This document shows, piece by piece, positions 15,983 through 23,174 of a stretch of 26,333 nt of DNA (the first letter of the stretch is position 1; every line of letters begins with the position of its first letter). The notes beneath the pieces are model-generated. The model was not told where the DNA came from. It did not search any database and saw only the letters and a program-made list of their open reading frames with translations. Source of the DNA: CADCWK01 sp964244115 (GTDB lineage: Bacteria; Chloroflexota; Chloroflexia; Thermomicrobiales; UBA6265); contig CAXTHM010000056.1 of assembly GCA_964244115.1 (NCBI GenBank), forward strand, positions 1-26,333, read 5' to 3'. Position numbers and translations under genes: made by a program.

Positions 15983-17029
15983 TCAGAGGGCGACGCCGAT
16001 CTCGATCAGTGCCCGCCGGAGCTGATCGGTCTGGTCCGGCCGACCGGCGCTGATCCGCATCGCCTGCCCGCGGAGCGCCTCGTCCTCGACCGGCGCGACC
16101 CGGACACCGCGCCGCGCCAGGGCCGCGGTCAGGTTCGGCGCCGTGGTCCGCTCGGCCCGGACCAGGAGGAAGTTGGACCAGGTCGGGTACGGGACGCTGA
16201 CCATGTTGAGCTTGCGCAGCATGCGGTACAGCCGGGCCCGCTCCGACCGCACCTGCCGGACACTGGCCATCACCGCCGGGAGATCGTCCAGTGTCGCGAG
16301 GGCGGCGATCACGGGACCCATCGCGGGCGGCGTGACCCCGTTCGGCTCCGCGAGTCGCTCCCGGAGGCGTGCGGGGACGATCGCATAGGCGAGCGGCAGA
16401 CCCGCGAGGCCGGCCCAGGTCTCGAAGGTCCGCACGGTGACGACGTTGTCGAATTCGCGAGCGAGGGGCAGGAGCGAGCGCGGGCTGTAGGCGCCGTGGC
16501 GCTCGTCGACGATCACCACCCCACCGCCGCAGGCGAGCCGGACCGCTTCGTCCGCCGGCAGGATCGTCCCGCTCGGGTCGTTGGGGCTCTGGATGAAGGC
16601 GTTCCAGTCTGGCGGGAGTCCGCCGAGGATCCCGGCGTCCAGTCCGGTCTCGAATCGCGGCGTCCGGTACAGCTCCAGCCTCGTGAGCCCGGCGGCGGCG
16701 GCCAGGCGAACCGGCCCCGGGTCGGTCGGCGGGAAGACGACGAGCGGCCCCCGATTCCGCAGGGCGACGAACAGGTCGAGCAGGAGCCGGTCGATCCCGT
16801 TCGCGAGCAGCAGCGCCTCGGCCGGGACACCGAGCTGCGCGGCGAGCCGGGCGCGCAGGGTGTCGGCCCGGCCATCCGCCGGGAGGTGCAGGTCCTCGGC
16901 ACCGGCCAGGGCTTCCAGCACCGCGAACGACGGACCGTACGGGTTGCCCGTGAGGTCGAGCCGGACGTCGGCCTGGTCGAACTCGGCCGACCGGGATCCG
17001 GAGCCTCGCCCCCGCTCGGCGCGATTCAC
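15983..17029 (-). CDS. HisC-fold aminotransferase-like protein lacking the PLP lysine (probable pseudoenzyme)
   Basis: The 348-residue protein aligns by eye along the length of histidinol-phosphate aminotransferase: LTGNPYGPS (HisC NENPYGPS), LLLANGIDRLLLDLF, SPNDPSGTI (NPNNPTG, N150), VIVDERHGAYS (VDEAY, D175 kept, Tyr now H178), VRTFETWAGLAGLPLAYAI, and MRISAGR (R325 kept). In active enzymes the last-but-one block reads RTFSKAxGLAGLRxGY. Here the Schiff-base Lys is T204, the preceding Ser is Glu, and the Arg contacting PLP phosphate is Pro. The aromatic PTYxxY stacking position is also lost (PPTDPGP). The only lysine in the protein, K273, is far from the active site in the alignment. I infer it cannot transaminate by the normal mechanism and may bind a ligand or partner. 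The GTG start overlaps the phosphoesterase stop as GTGA, so the two are coupled. Confidence 0.85.
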   Translation of the reverse strand: MNRAERGRGSGSRSAEFDQADVRLDLTGNPYGPSFAVLEALAGAEDLHLPADGRADTLRARLAAQLGVPAEALLLANGIDRLLLDLFVALRNRGPLVVFPPTDPGPVRLAAAAGLTRLELYRTPRFETGLDAGILGGLPPDWNAFIQSPNDPSGTILPADEAVRLACGGGVVIVDERHGAYSPRSLLPLAREFDNVVTVRTFETWAGLAGLPLAYAIVPARLRERLAEPNGVTPPAMGPVIAALATLDDLPAVMASVRQVRSERARLYRMLRKLNMVSVPYPTWSNFLLVRAERTTAPNLTAALARRGVRVAPVEDEALRGQAMRISAGRPDQTDQLRRALIEIGVAL

Positions 17030-17994
17030 CTGGCACCCGCGGTCGGCATCGCCGGCTCGGCCGTCGATCCGGCGGCCGCATCGACGAGCCGGTAGATGAC
17101 CGGCCGGCCGATCACCGGCGACGCGACGTTGCGGACCGGCGTGCCGCCGATCGTCTGGCCGGCCGGGTTGCCGAGGTGGGCGTGGCCGTGGACGACCAGA
17201 TCGACGTCGTGTCGATCGATCACCCGGGCCAGTTCGATGTTTCCCAGCATCCAGTACTTCACCGAGGGCTCCCGACCGAGTGTGCTCGAGGTTGGCGAAT
17301 AGTGGAGCAGGACGATCCGGGCGTCGATGTCGGTCGTTGCCGCGGCGAGGGTCGCGTCGAGCCGGGCGGCCTCACGCCTGGCCCGGACGGCGACGGCCTG
17401 GGTGGCCCGGTGCAGGGGTGGGCTCTCCGCCATCTCCTCCGGCCAGAAGCCGCCGCCGTAGCCGCCGAAGCCGATCACCTCGATCCGGGCACTCGATGCC
17501 CCGGCGCGATCCGGCCCATCACACTCGTCGGGTTCGGCTCCCAACGGGACGTCCAGCACGACCGACTCCCCGTCCAGCAGGATGACGCCGGCCTCCTCCA
17601 GGGTCCGGCGCATCGCGACCCGGCGCAGCCCCCGTCGGTCGTGGTTGCCCAGGACGGCGACGACCGGCACGGTGACATCGGCGAGGTAGGCGGCGACGAG
17701 CGCGAACTCGTCGATCCGGCCATGGTCCGTCAGGTCGCCGGCGATGAGCAGGAGGTCCGCCTGGGCCGGGACCCGGCGCAACGCGGAACCGAACAGGAAG
17801 TCCCGATCGACCCTGGTGTGGAAGTCGCCGATCGCCGCCACCCGGACCGTCCGCTCCAGACCGTCGATCGGGATCGCCTGGACCGGGAAGGACGTCTCCG
17901 GGGCAGGCTCGGTCGGCACGCGACCCAGTGCCACGGGCGGCGGACAGCTGCGTGGGTTGCTGCCTGGCAATGAGACCGGGAGATGATTCGGCAT
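17026..17994 (-). CDS. Calcineurin-like metallophosphoesterase
   Basis: The 322-residue protein carries the full two-metal set of the family: GDFH (D57, H59), AGDLTDHG (D87), GNHD (N117, H118), LLHYSP (H231) and VVHGHAHLG (H271, H273). It is therefore likely an active phosphodiesterase or phosphatase; the substrate is unknown. The first 45 residues or so (Pro-rich, no signal peptide) precede the fold, so the real start may be a GTG further in. The ATG at 17994 has only a poor ribosome site. It is the first gene of a two-gene operon, and its stop overlaps the start of the lysine-less HisC-like gene by four bases (GTGA). It diverges from the carboxypeptidase gene across a palindrome-rich intergenic region. 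Confidence 0.93.
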   Translation of the reverse strand: MPNHLPVSLPGSNPRSCPPPVALGRVPTEPAPETSFPVQAIPIDGLERTVRVAAIGDFHTRVDRDFLFGSALRRVPAQADLLLIAGDLTDHGRIDEFALVAAYLADVTVPVVAVLGNHDRRGLRRVAMRRTLEEAGVILLDGESVVLDVPLGAEPDECDGPDRAGASSARIEVIGFGGYGGGFWPEEMAESPPLHRATQAVAVRARREAARLDATLAAATTDIDARIVLLHYSPTSSTLGREPSVKYWMLGNIELARVIDRHDVDLVVHGHAHLGNPAGQTIGGTPVRNVASPVIGRPVIYRLVDAAAGSTAEPAMPTAGAR

Positions 17995-18056
17995 CGGAGA
18001 TCAACCTGGCAAGCCTGCTGCCGGCCTGAAGACGCAACGGATAGCGTCACTGGGAC

Positions 18057-18086
18057 GGGTCGACCCCGACAGCGCCGGGCCCGGCG
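18057..18086. promoter_or_regulatory. Palindrome cluster in the divergent intergenic region
   Basis: GGGTCGACCC (18057-18066) is a perfect 10-bp palindrome and CGCCGGGCCCGGCG (18073-18086) a perfect 14-bp palindrome. A third, weaker stem GACGC/GCGTC sits at 18031-18048. They lie between the divergent phosphoesterase and carboxypeptidase genes and could be operators. In DNA of this G+C, short palindromes of G and C are fairly common, so the evidence is modest. Confidence 0.35.
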
Positions 18087-18224
18087 TCCGGATCGACTCA
18101 CAAGCGATACCGCGTCGGCCGCTCCCCTATTCTGTCGCCTCGGTGCGAGCGCGGCAACCGACGGCTCGGGCGGGAGTGGTACCCTCTGGGCAGATCCGAT
18201 GCCGCGGCCGCTCCGAGGACACGC

Positions 18225-19478
18225 ATGACCGACCGACTACCCGGCCATAACGCTCCGATCACCACCCGCCGGCGGCTGCTGACCACCACGGCGTCCGGCC
18301 TGGCCGCCGTGATCGCGACCCCGCCGGGCACGTCGGTCCTGGCCACTCCGAGCCGGCCCGTCGTCGCGCAGGACCAGCCGCCTCGGACCGAGCCCGCGTC
18401 GCCGTCGCTCGCCGAGCGCTGGACGGTCCCGGACGGGCTTCCCGACCTCCCCGATGTCACCGCTGAGGCGGTCTTCGCCGGAGACATCGGCTCCGGCCAG
18501 GTCCTGTTCGCCAGCGAAGCAGACACGGAACGAGCGCCGGCCAGTACCGCCAAGATTGCGACCAGCCTGACCATCGTCGACATCCTGACCGACCTCGACC
18601 AGGTCGTCACGATCGAGGAGGATGACACCGTCGACATCACCGTCTTCTCGAACGCGCAGCTCGAGACCGGTGACGAAGTGACCGTCGAGGGGCTGCTCTA
18701 CGGCCTGATGCTGCCGTCCGGCAACGACGCCGCCCGGGCGCTGGCGCGGGTCGCGGGGCTGACGCTCGACCCGGACTCCGACGACCCGACCGCGACCTTC
18801 CTCGACGCCGTCAACGCCCGGGCCGCCGAGGTCGGCGCCGTCAACACCCTCATCCTGAACCCCGCCGGCGAGGACACCGACGGTCAGCACACCACCGCCC
18901 GCGACCTGGCGATCCTCGCGGCGGCGCTGCTCGCCAACGAGGTCCTGGCGACGATCGTCGGTACCCAGGCGTTCGAGATGCAGGTCGCGGGGCCGGACGC
19001 CCGGACGGTCTATCTGGAGAACACCAACGCGTTGCTCGGGGAGGACGGCATCTTCGGCGTGAAGACCGGTTCGACCCCTGAGGCGGGCGCGTGCCTGGTC
19101 ACTGGAGCGCAGTTCAGCGGGAGCAGCCGGGTCGTGATCGTCGTCCTCGGTAGCGATCTGAGCTACGACGCCAATGACCAGGTCTCCGTGGACAAGCGGG
19201 TCGACGACTCGCTGGCGATCATCCGGGCGATCCCGCGGGAGTTCACGTGGGTGGACCTGAACAGCGCCAACGCGATCGCGGGCCTCAACGCGGAGGCGGC
19301 CGCCTGGGAGGTCACCTTCCAGCAAGGGGCGGAACTCGTCGTCCCGAACGACCAGGTCGAGGACGTCACCTACCAGATGATCCTCGGTCCCTCCGCCGAA
19401 TCCGGGGACGAAGTGGGCCGCGTGCTATTCTTCCTCGGAGACAAACAGATCGCCGACCAGCCGGTCTACCAGCTCTAG
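18225..19478 (+). CDS. D-alanyl-D-alanine carboxypeptidase (serine peptidase family S11)
   Basis: The 417-residue protein has the three catalytic motifs of low-molecular-weight penicillin-binding proteins: SxxK at S107-K110 (ASTAKI), SxN at S165-N167 (LPSGNDAA) and KTG at K280 (GVKTGST). The enzyme removes the terminal D-Ala from peptidoglycan peptides outside the membrane. The N terminus TTRRRLLTTTASGLAAVI has a twin-arginine followed by a moderately hydrophobic stretch and a later AxA-like region, suggesting Tat export. After residue 310 comes a domain with QGAELVVPNDQVEDVTYQ, resembling the PBP5 C-terminal domain, but I see no final amphipathic anchor. GAGGA (18215-18219) precedes the ATG by five bases. 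Confidence 0.94.
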   Translation: MTDRLPGHNAPITTRRRLLTTTASGLAAVIATPPGTSVLATPSRPVVAQDQPPRTEPASPSLAERWTVPDGLPDLPDVTAEAVFAGDIGSGQVLFASEADTERAPASTAKIATSLTIVDILTDLDQVVTIEEDDTVDITVFSNAQLETGDEVTVEGLLYGLMLPSGNDAARALARVAGLTLDPDSDDPTATFLDAVNARAAEVGAVNTLILNPAGEDTDGQHTTARDLAILAAALLANEVLATIVGTQAFEMQVAGPDARTVYLENTNALLGEDGIFGVKTGSTPEAGACLVTGAQFSGSSRVVIVVLGSDLSYDANDQVSVDKRVDDSLAIIRAIPREFTWVDLNSANAIAGLNAEAAAWEVTFQQGAELVVPNDQVEDVTYQMILGPSAESGDEVGRVLFFLGDKQIADQPVYQL

Positions 19479-19586
19479 CGACGCCCGTTCGCCTCCTGAG
19501 CCTCTGGTACCGGCTTGATGTGTGCGGCGCGAGGACCGGCCACGGGTAACTGGCGGTCCCGTCATCAGGGCACCCCCGGGGGGAAT

Positions 19587-21587
19587 GTGGAACGTCTTCA
19601 GCGCGTCATCGCGGCACGCGGCATCTCGTCACGCCGTTCAGCGGAAGAACTCATCACCGGCGGTCGCGTCCGCGTCAACGGCGTCGTCGTGACCGAACTC
19701 GGCACCCGCGTCGACGCGATGGCGGACGAGATCCAGGTCGATGGCAAGGTCATCCGTCCCCAGCGGCTCCGGACGATCGTGCTGAACAAGCCGACCGGCT
19801 ACATCACGACCATGCAGGACGACCGCGAGCGGCGGACGGTCATGGATCTGATTGACACGAAGGAGCGCCTGTTCCCGGTCGGCCGGCTGGACCGGGACAC
19901 CGAGGGCATGCTCCTGCTGACCAACGACGGGGAACTGGCCAACCGTGTCATGCACCCGAGCTACCAGATGGCCAAGGAATACCACGTCCTGACCGACCAG
20001 CGTCCGACCGACCGGACGCTCCAGTACCTGCGCGACGGCGTCCGCATCGACGACCGCGATGTCGTCCCGGACGAGATCCGCCTCCTGCGGGAGACGCGTG
20101 AGGGCATCTGGATCCGGCTCGTGATCCACGAGGGGTTCTACCATGCCGTCCGGCGCATCATGGAAGCAGCCAACATCAACGTGATCAAACTCCGCCGCCA
20201 CCGGATCGGCCCCCTGACGATCACGGGACTCGAGGCCGGCGAGTACCGCGACCTGACCGTGGGCGAACTCAGCCAGATCTCGGAGGCCGTCCACCTCGAC
20301 CGGGACGCCGGGCGCGGCGGCGAGACGCCCGAGGCGAAGATCGCCGCCCCGATGGCCGACGCTCCCGGAGCCGTTCGGAGCGGACCTCGTCAGGGCCGGT
20401 CCCGGATGGTGTCCGATCGACCGGCGTCAGGGAGTTCCCGACCGAGCGAGAGCCCACGCGGCCGGACCGGCCAGCCGGAGCGAACCGGCCGACCGGGGCC
20501 GGCCGACCGCCGGCCCGGCAGCCCCGCTCGGCCAGCAACCCCGTACCGCCCGGCGGCTCCGTCCCGGCCGGTATCGACGCCGCCAGCCACCCCGCCCCGG
20601 AGCCCGATCGTGGAACGCCCTGGCGCCTGGGCCGCTCGCCGGCCCGAGAACCCGATCCCGCGCCCGGCTCCGGGCCCCACCGCCGGATCGGTTTCAGGCG
20701 ATCGCCCACGGACCGACGCCCCAGCGACCGGACGCGACCAGCCGATTCCACCGATGAACCGCCCGGAGGGGTCGCCAGCTTCCCCCGCGCCCGAAGGACG
20801 GTTCGAGACGGTCGGCGGACAGCGGTTCTCCGAAGTCCGCCGGACCTTCACCTCCGAGCGCCCGGCCGGGGAGGCCGCCGCCCGCCGCCCGGTCCGCCGG
20901 CCAGCGCCGCAGCGCCCCCGCCGCGACGACGTCCCGACCGGTCCACGCCCGAACACCGAGCGCCCACGTCCCGCCCCCCGAACGGGCGACGTGCGACCGG
21001 CCAGCGCGCCGCCTCGCTGGCAGGGGTCGCCAGATCGTCCACCTCGTGATGGTTCTGCCCGCGGTCCCCGGCGAGACAGCCCCCCGGCCGGCCCGCGTCG
21101 GAACGACGCTCCCTCCGGCCCATCGGCGCGAATCGATCGGTCCCGCCCGACCGGCGGACCGGCCGGCGCTCGTGACAACCGCCGGACCGATGATCGCCGG
21201 ACCGACGATCGCCGACCACGACCGTCCGGCGCGAACGACCCCGAGCGCCGGACCGACGATCGCCGACCACGCCCGACCAGCTCGACCGAGCCCGAACGCC
21301 GCCCGGCGGCCGATCGCGGACCTCGCCTGCTGACCCAGCGCCGGACCGCTCGCCCGGACCCGATGGGCGGTTCGGGCCGCAAGCTCGAGACCGTCGGCCG
21401 CTTCTCCCGCAAGGTGGAGTCGGACAACCCCGACGAGGCGCCGAGCCGGATCAAGCGCCGCTCGCCGCACCCGCACAGCCACCGTGGGGCGAAACCGAAG
21501 CCGGCCGCGCCGAAGATCAACACGTCCAAGCCCAAGTCCATGAAGAAGCCGCAGGGAAAGGGAGCCAAGCGTGGCAACCGACGCTAG
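19587..21587 (+). CDS. rRNA pseudouridine synthase (RsuA/RluB/RluE/RluF family) with a very long basic tail
   Basis: Enzymes of this family convert specific uridines of 16S or 23S rRNA to pseudouridine. An S4 domain (RLQRVIAARGISSRRSAEEL, residues 2-60) precedes the catalytic domain with LNKPTGYITT, GRLDRDTEGMLLLTNDGEL (catalytic Asp) and EGFYHAVRRIMEA. The folded part ends near residue 240. The remaining 425 residues or so are low-complexity, rich in Arg, Pro, Gly and Ser, with a 17-residue repeat beginning RTDDRRPRP and a Lys-rich end, a layout suited to RNA contact. I start at GTG 19587, which gives the normal S4 beginning after a run of seven G; the frame upstream is not conserved. Neighbours cmk and plsC fit the common bacterial rluB-cmk cluster. 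Its 3' end overlaps cmk by 17 bases. Confidence 0.93.
   Translation: MERLQRVIAARGISSRRSAEELITGGRVRVNGVVVTELGTRVDAMADEIQVDGKVIRPQRLRTIVLNKPTGYITTMQDDRERRTVMDLIDTKERLFPVGRLDRDTEGMLLLTNDGELANRVMHPSYQMAKEYHVLTDQRPTDRTLQYLRDGVRIDDRDVVPDEIRLLRETREGIWIRLVIHEGFYHAVRRIMEAANINVIKLRRHRIGPLTITGLEAGEYRDLTVGELSQISEAVHLDRDAGRGGETPEAKIAAPMADAPGAVRSGPRQGRSRMVSDRPASGSSRPSESPRGRTGQPERTGRPGPADRRPGSPARPATPYRPAAPSRPVSTPPATPPRSPIVERPGAWAARRPENPIPRPAPGPTAGSVSGDRPRTDAPATGRDQPIPPMNRPEGSPASPAPEGRFETVGGQRFSEVRRTFTSERPAGEAAARRPVRRPAPQRPRRDDVPTGPRPNTERPRPAPRTGDVRPASAPPRWQGSPDRPPRDGSARGPRRDSPPAGPRRNDAPSGPSARIDRSRPTGGPAGARDNRRTDDRRTDDRRPRPSGANDPERRTDDRRPRPTSSTEPERRPAADRGPRLLTQRRTARPDPMGGSGRKLETVGRFSRKVESDNPDEAPSRIKRRSPHPHSHRGAKPKPAAPKINTSKPKSMKKPQGKGAKRGNRR
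21196..21271 (+). repeat. Direct repeat inside the pseudouridine synthase tail
   Basis: Two identical 25-base copies (21196-21220 and 21247-21271) begin GCCGGACCGACGATCGCC and are spaced 51 bases apart, an exact 17 codons. A partial, slightly altered copy precedes them at 21181-21200. They encode the repeated RTDDRRPRP segments. The in-frame spacing shows expansion that keeps the protein reading frame. Confidence 0.75.
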
Positions 21588-22362
21588 GTTGGCCCACGGG
21601 GCCAGCGACGACGACCACGGCGACCATCGCCTCGTGATCGCGATCGACGGCCCGGCGGCGGCCGGCAAGACCACCGTCGCCCAGGCCGTCGCCGAGGAGC
21701 TCGGCGCGATCCTGCTCGACACCGGCGTCCTCTACCGGGCCCTGACCCTGAACGCGCTCCGCGCCGGCGCCGATCTCGGCGACGGCGATGCGCTCGCTGA
21801 CCTGGTCCGCGACCACCACATCGACATCGTCCCGCTCTCACGGGACGACGGCCGGCTCTACGACGTCCTGCTCGACGGAGACGACGTCACTTGGGAGATC
21901 CGGACGGCGACGGTCGATGCCAATGTCTCGGTCGTGGCCGCCCACGGACCGGTTCGCCACGCCCTGCTGCCGGTCCAGCGGCGGATCGCCGCCAGCCGCG
22001 GCCCGATCGTGATGGTCGGCCGCGACATCGGCACGACCGTCGTCCCGAACGCCGGCACCAAGATCTACCTCAACGCCAGCCCCGAGGAACGCGCCCGCCG
22101 CCGCCTGCACGAACTCCGGGAGCGTGGGGTCGACGCCGAGATCGGGCAACTGACCGACGACCTCCGCCGCCGTGACGAGCTGGACCGCAGTCGGGCGACC
22201 TCGCCGCTGCGCCCAGCCGACGACGCGATCATCGTCGACACCGACGGCCAGTCGATCGAGGCCGTCGTCGCCCTCGTCGAGGACCTCGTCCGGTCTACCT
22301 GGGATCGTCTCGGCGTCCCCGAGCGCATCGGCGGGGTCACGAGCGGAAACACTACGGCATGA
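21571..22362 (+). CDS. cmk: Cytidylate kinase
   Basis: Cmk phosphorylates CMP and dCMP with ATP in the cytoplasm. The 263-residue protein has the P-loop GPAAAGKTT (residues 27-35), the nucleotide-binding motif LLDTGVLYRALT, and VGRDIGTTVVPNAGTKIYLN, with ASPEERARRR following. The lid and closing motif is RDELDRSRATSPLRPADDAI. A 20-residue polar N-terminal extension and a short C-terminal tail are additional. The GTG at 21571 follows AAAGGGAG and lies 17 bases inside the preceding gene, while the last four bases (ATGA) are shared with plsC. The pseudouridine synthase, cmk and plsC are therefore read as one translationally coupled set. Confidence 0.96.
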   Translation: MATDARLAHGASDDDHGDHRLVIAIDGPAAAGKTTVAQAVAEELGAILLDTGVLYRALTLNALRAGADLGDGDALADLVRDHHIDIVPLSRDDGRLYDVLLDGDDVTWEIRTATVDANVSVVAAHGPVRHALLPVQRRIAASRGPIVMVGRDIGTTVVPNAGTKIYLNASPEERARRRLHELRERGVDAEIGQLTDDLRRRDELDRSRATSPLRPADDAIIVDTDGQSIEAVVALVEDLVRSTWDRLGVPERIGGVTSGNTTA

Positions 22363-23081
22363 CGACCCCGACGACCGACCCCTTCGCCGAGTTCGGCGAC
22401 CTGCGGCGCCATACCCTGCGCGACTGGTCCTTCCACGCCGCCCGGGGGTTCTTCACGGTGGCCCTCTGGCTGCTGGCCGGCTACCGCGTCTCGGGAGTCC
22501 GCAACGTCCCCCGGACCGGGCCGCTGATCGTGGTCGGCAATCACCTGCATAACCTCGACCCGCTGGTCGTCGCGGTGGCGGTCCCCCGCCCCGTGCACTA
22601 CATGGGCAAGGCGGAGTTGTTCCGGATCCCGGTCCTCGGCCCGCTGATCCGGTTCGGCGGCACCTTCCCGGTCGAGCGCGGCAAGGCCGACCGCAAGTCG
22701 ATCCGCCAGGCCGAGGCGACGCTGGCCCAGGGGATTGCCTTCGGGATCTTCCCGGAGGGCACCCGCAGCGTGACCGGCGCGATGTCGAAGCCGCTGGCCG
22801 GCGGGGCCCTGATCGCCCTGCGGTCCGGAGCCCCGATCCTCCCGGTCGCCGTCACCGGGACCGAGTTCCTGCCCTTCAACGGCAGCAAGGCCCCCAGGCG
22901 CCGCTTCCGCCGCGCGGTCCGCGTCACGATCGGCGAGCCCTTCATCGTCCCCCGCACCGTCGACGGCGAGCGCCTGACCAGCGAGGGCGCCACCGACCTG
23001 ATGATGCGACGGGTCGCCGCCCTGCTCCCCGAGGCGTACCGCGGCATCTACGCCAGCAGCGGCGATGTCGAAGCGAATTGA
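22359..23081 (+). CDS. plsC: 1-acyl-sn-glycerol-3-phosphate acyltransferase (PlsC-type)
   Basis: PlsC-type enzymes add the second acyl chain to lysophosphatidic acid at the inner membrane during phospholipid synthesis. The 240-residue protein has the HX4D motif in GNHLHNLDP (H62, D67), a VERGK segment, and the FPEGTRS motif (131-137), followed by PILPVAVTGTEFLP. A hydrophobic helix at about residues 28-41 probably anchors it. Acceptor specificity cannot be read from sequence; a related lysophospholipid acyltransferase is possible. It starts at ATG 22359, overlapping cmk by ATGA. It converges on the anti-sigma-type gene across a strong stem-loop. Confidence 0.92.
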   Translation: MTTPTTDPFAEFGDLRRHTLRDWSFHAARGFFTVALWLLAGYRVSGVRNVPRTGPLIVVGNHLHNLDPLVVAVAVPRPVHYMGKAELFRIPVLGPLIRFGGTFPVERGKADRKSIRQAEATLAQGIAFGIFPEGTRSVTGAMSKPLAGGALIALRSGAPILPVAVTGTEFLPFNGSKAPRRRFRRAVRVTIGEPFIVPRTVDGERLTSEGATDLMMRRVAALLPEAYRGIYASSGDVEAN

Positions 23082-23104
23082 TCGTCCAGGAACGTCCGTC
23101 GACA

Positions 23105-23157
23105 GCGACGTGGAGCGGATGGTGGGCGATATCGGCCCCCTGTCCACTCCACGTCGC
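23105..23157. terminator. Bidirectional stem-loop between convergent genes
   Basis: GCGACGTGGAG (23105-23115) and CTCCACGTCGC (23147-23157) are perfect 11-bp complements. The stem continues after one C/A mismatch with GGA/TCC. It sits centrally in the 93-base gap between the ends of plsC and the anti-sigma-type gene, the expected place for a shared terminator. Neither strand has a good T-run, so termination would be of an atypical or Rho-assisted kind. Confidence 0.6.
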
Positions 23158-23174
23158 CCCGTTTCGCGGGAAAT

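Noticed and set aside
20390..21722. Long minus-strand frames opposite the pseudouridine synthase tail
   Set aside because: They mirror the low-complexity tail, have no conserved features, and the sense frame continues directly from the enzyme into cmk overlap with a good ribosome site.
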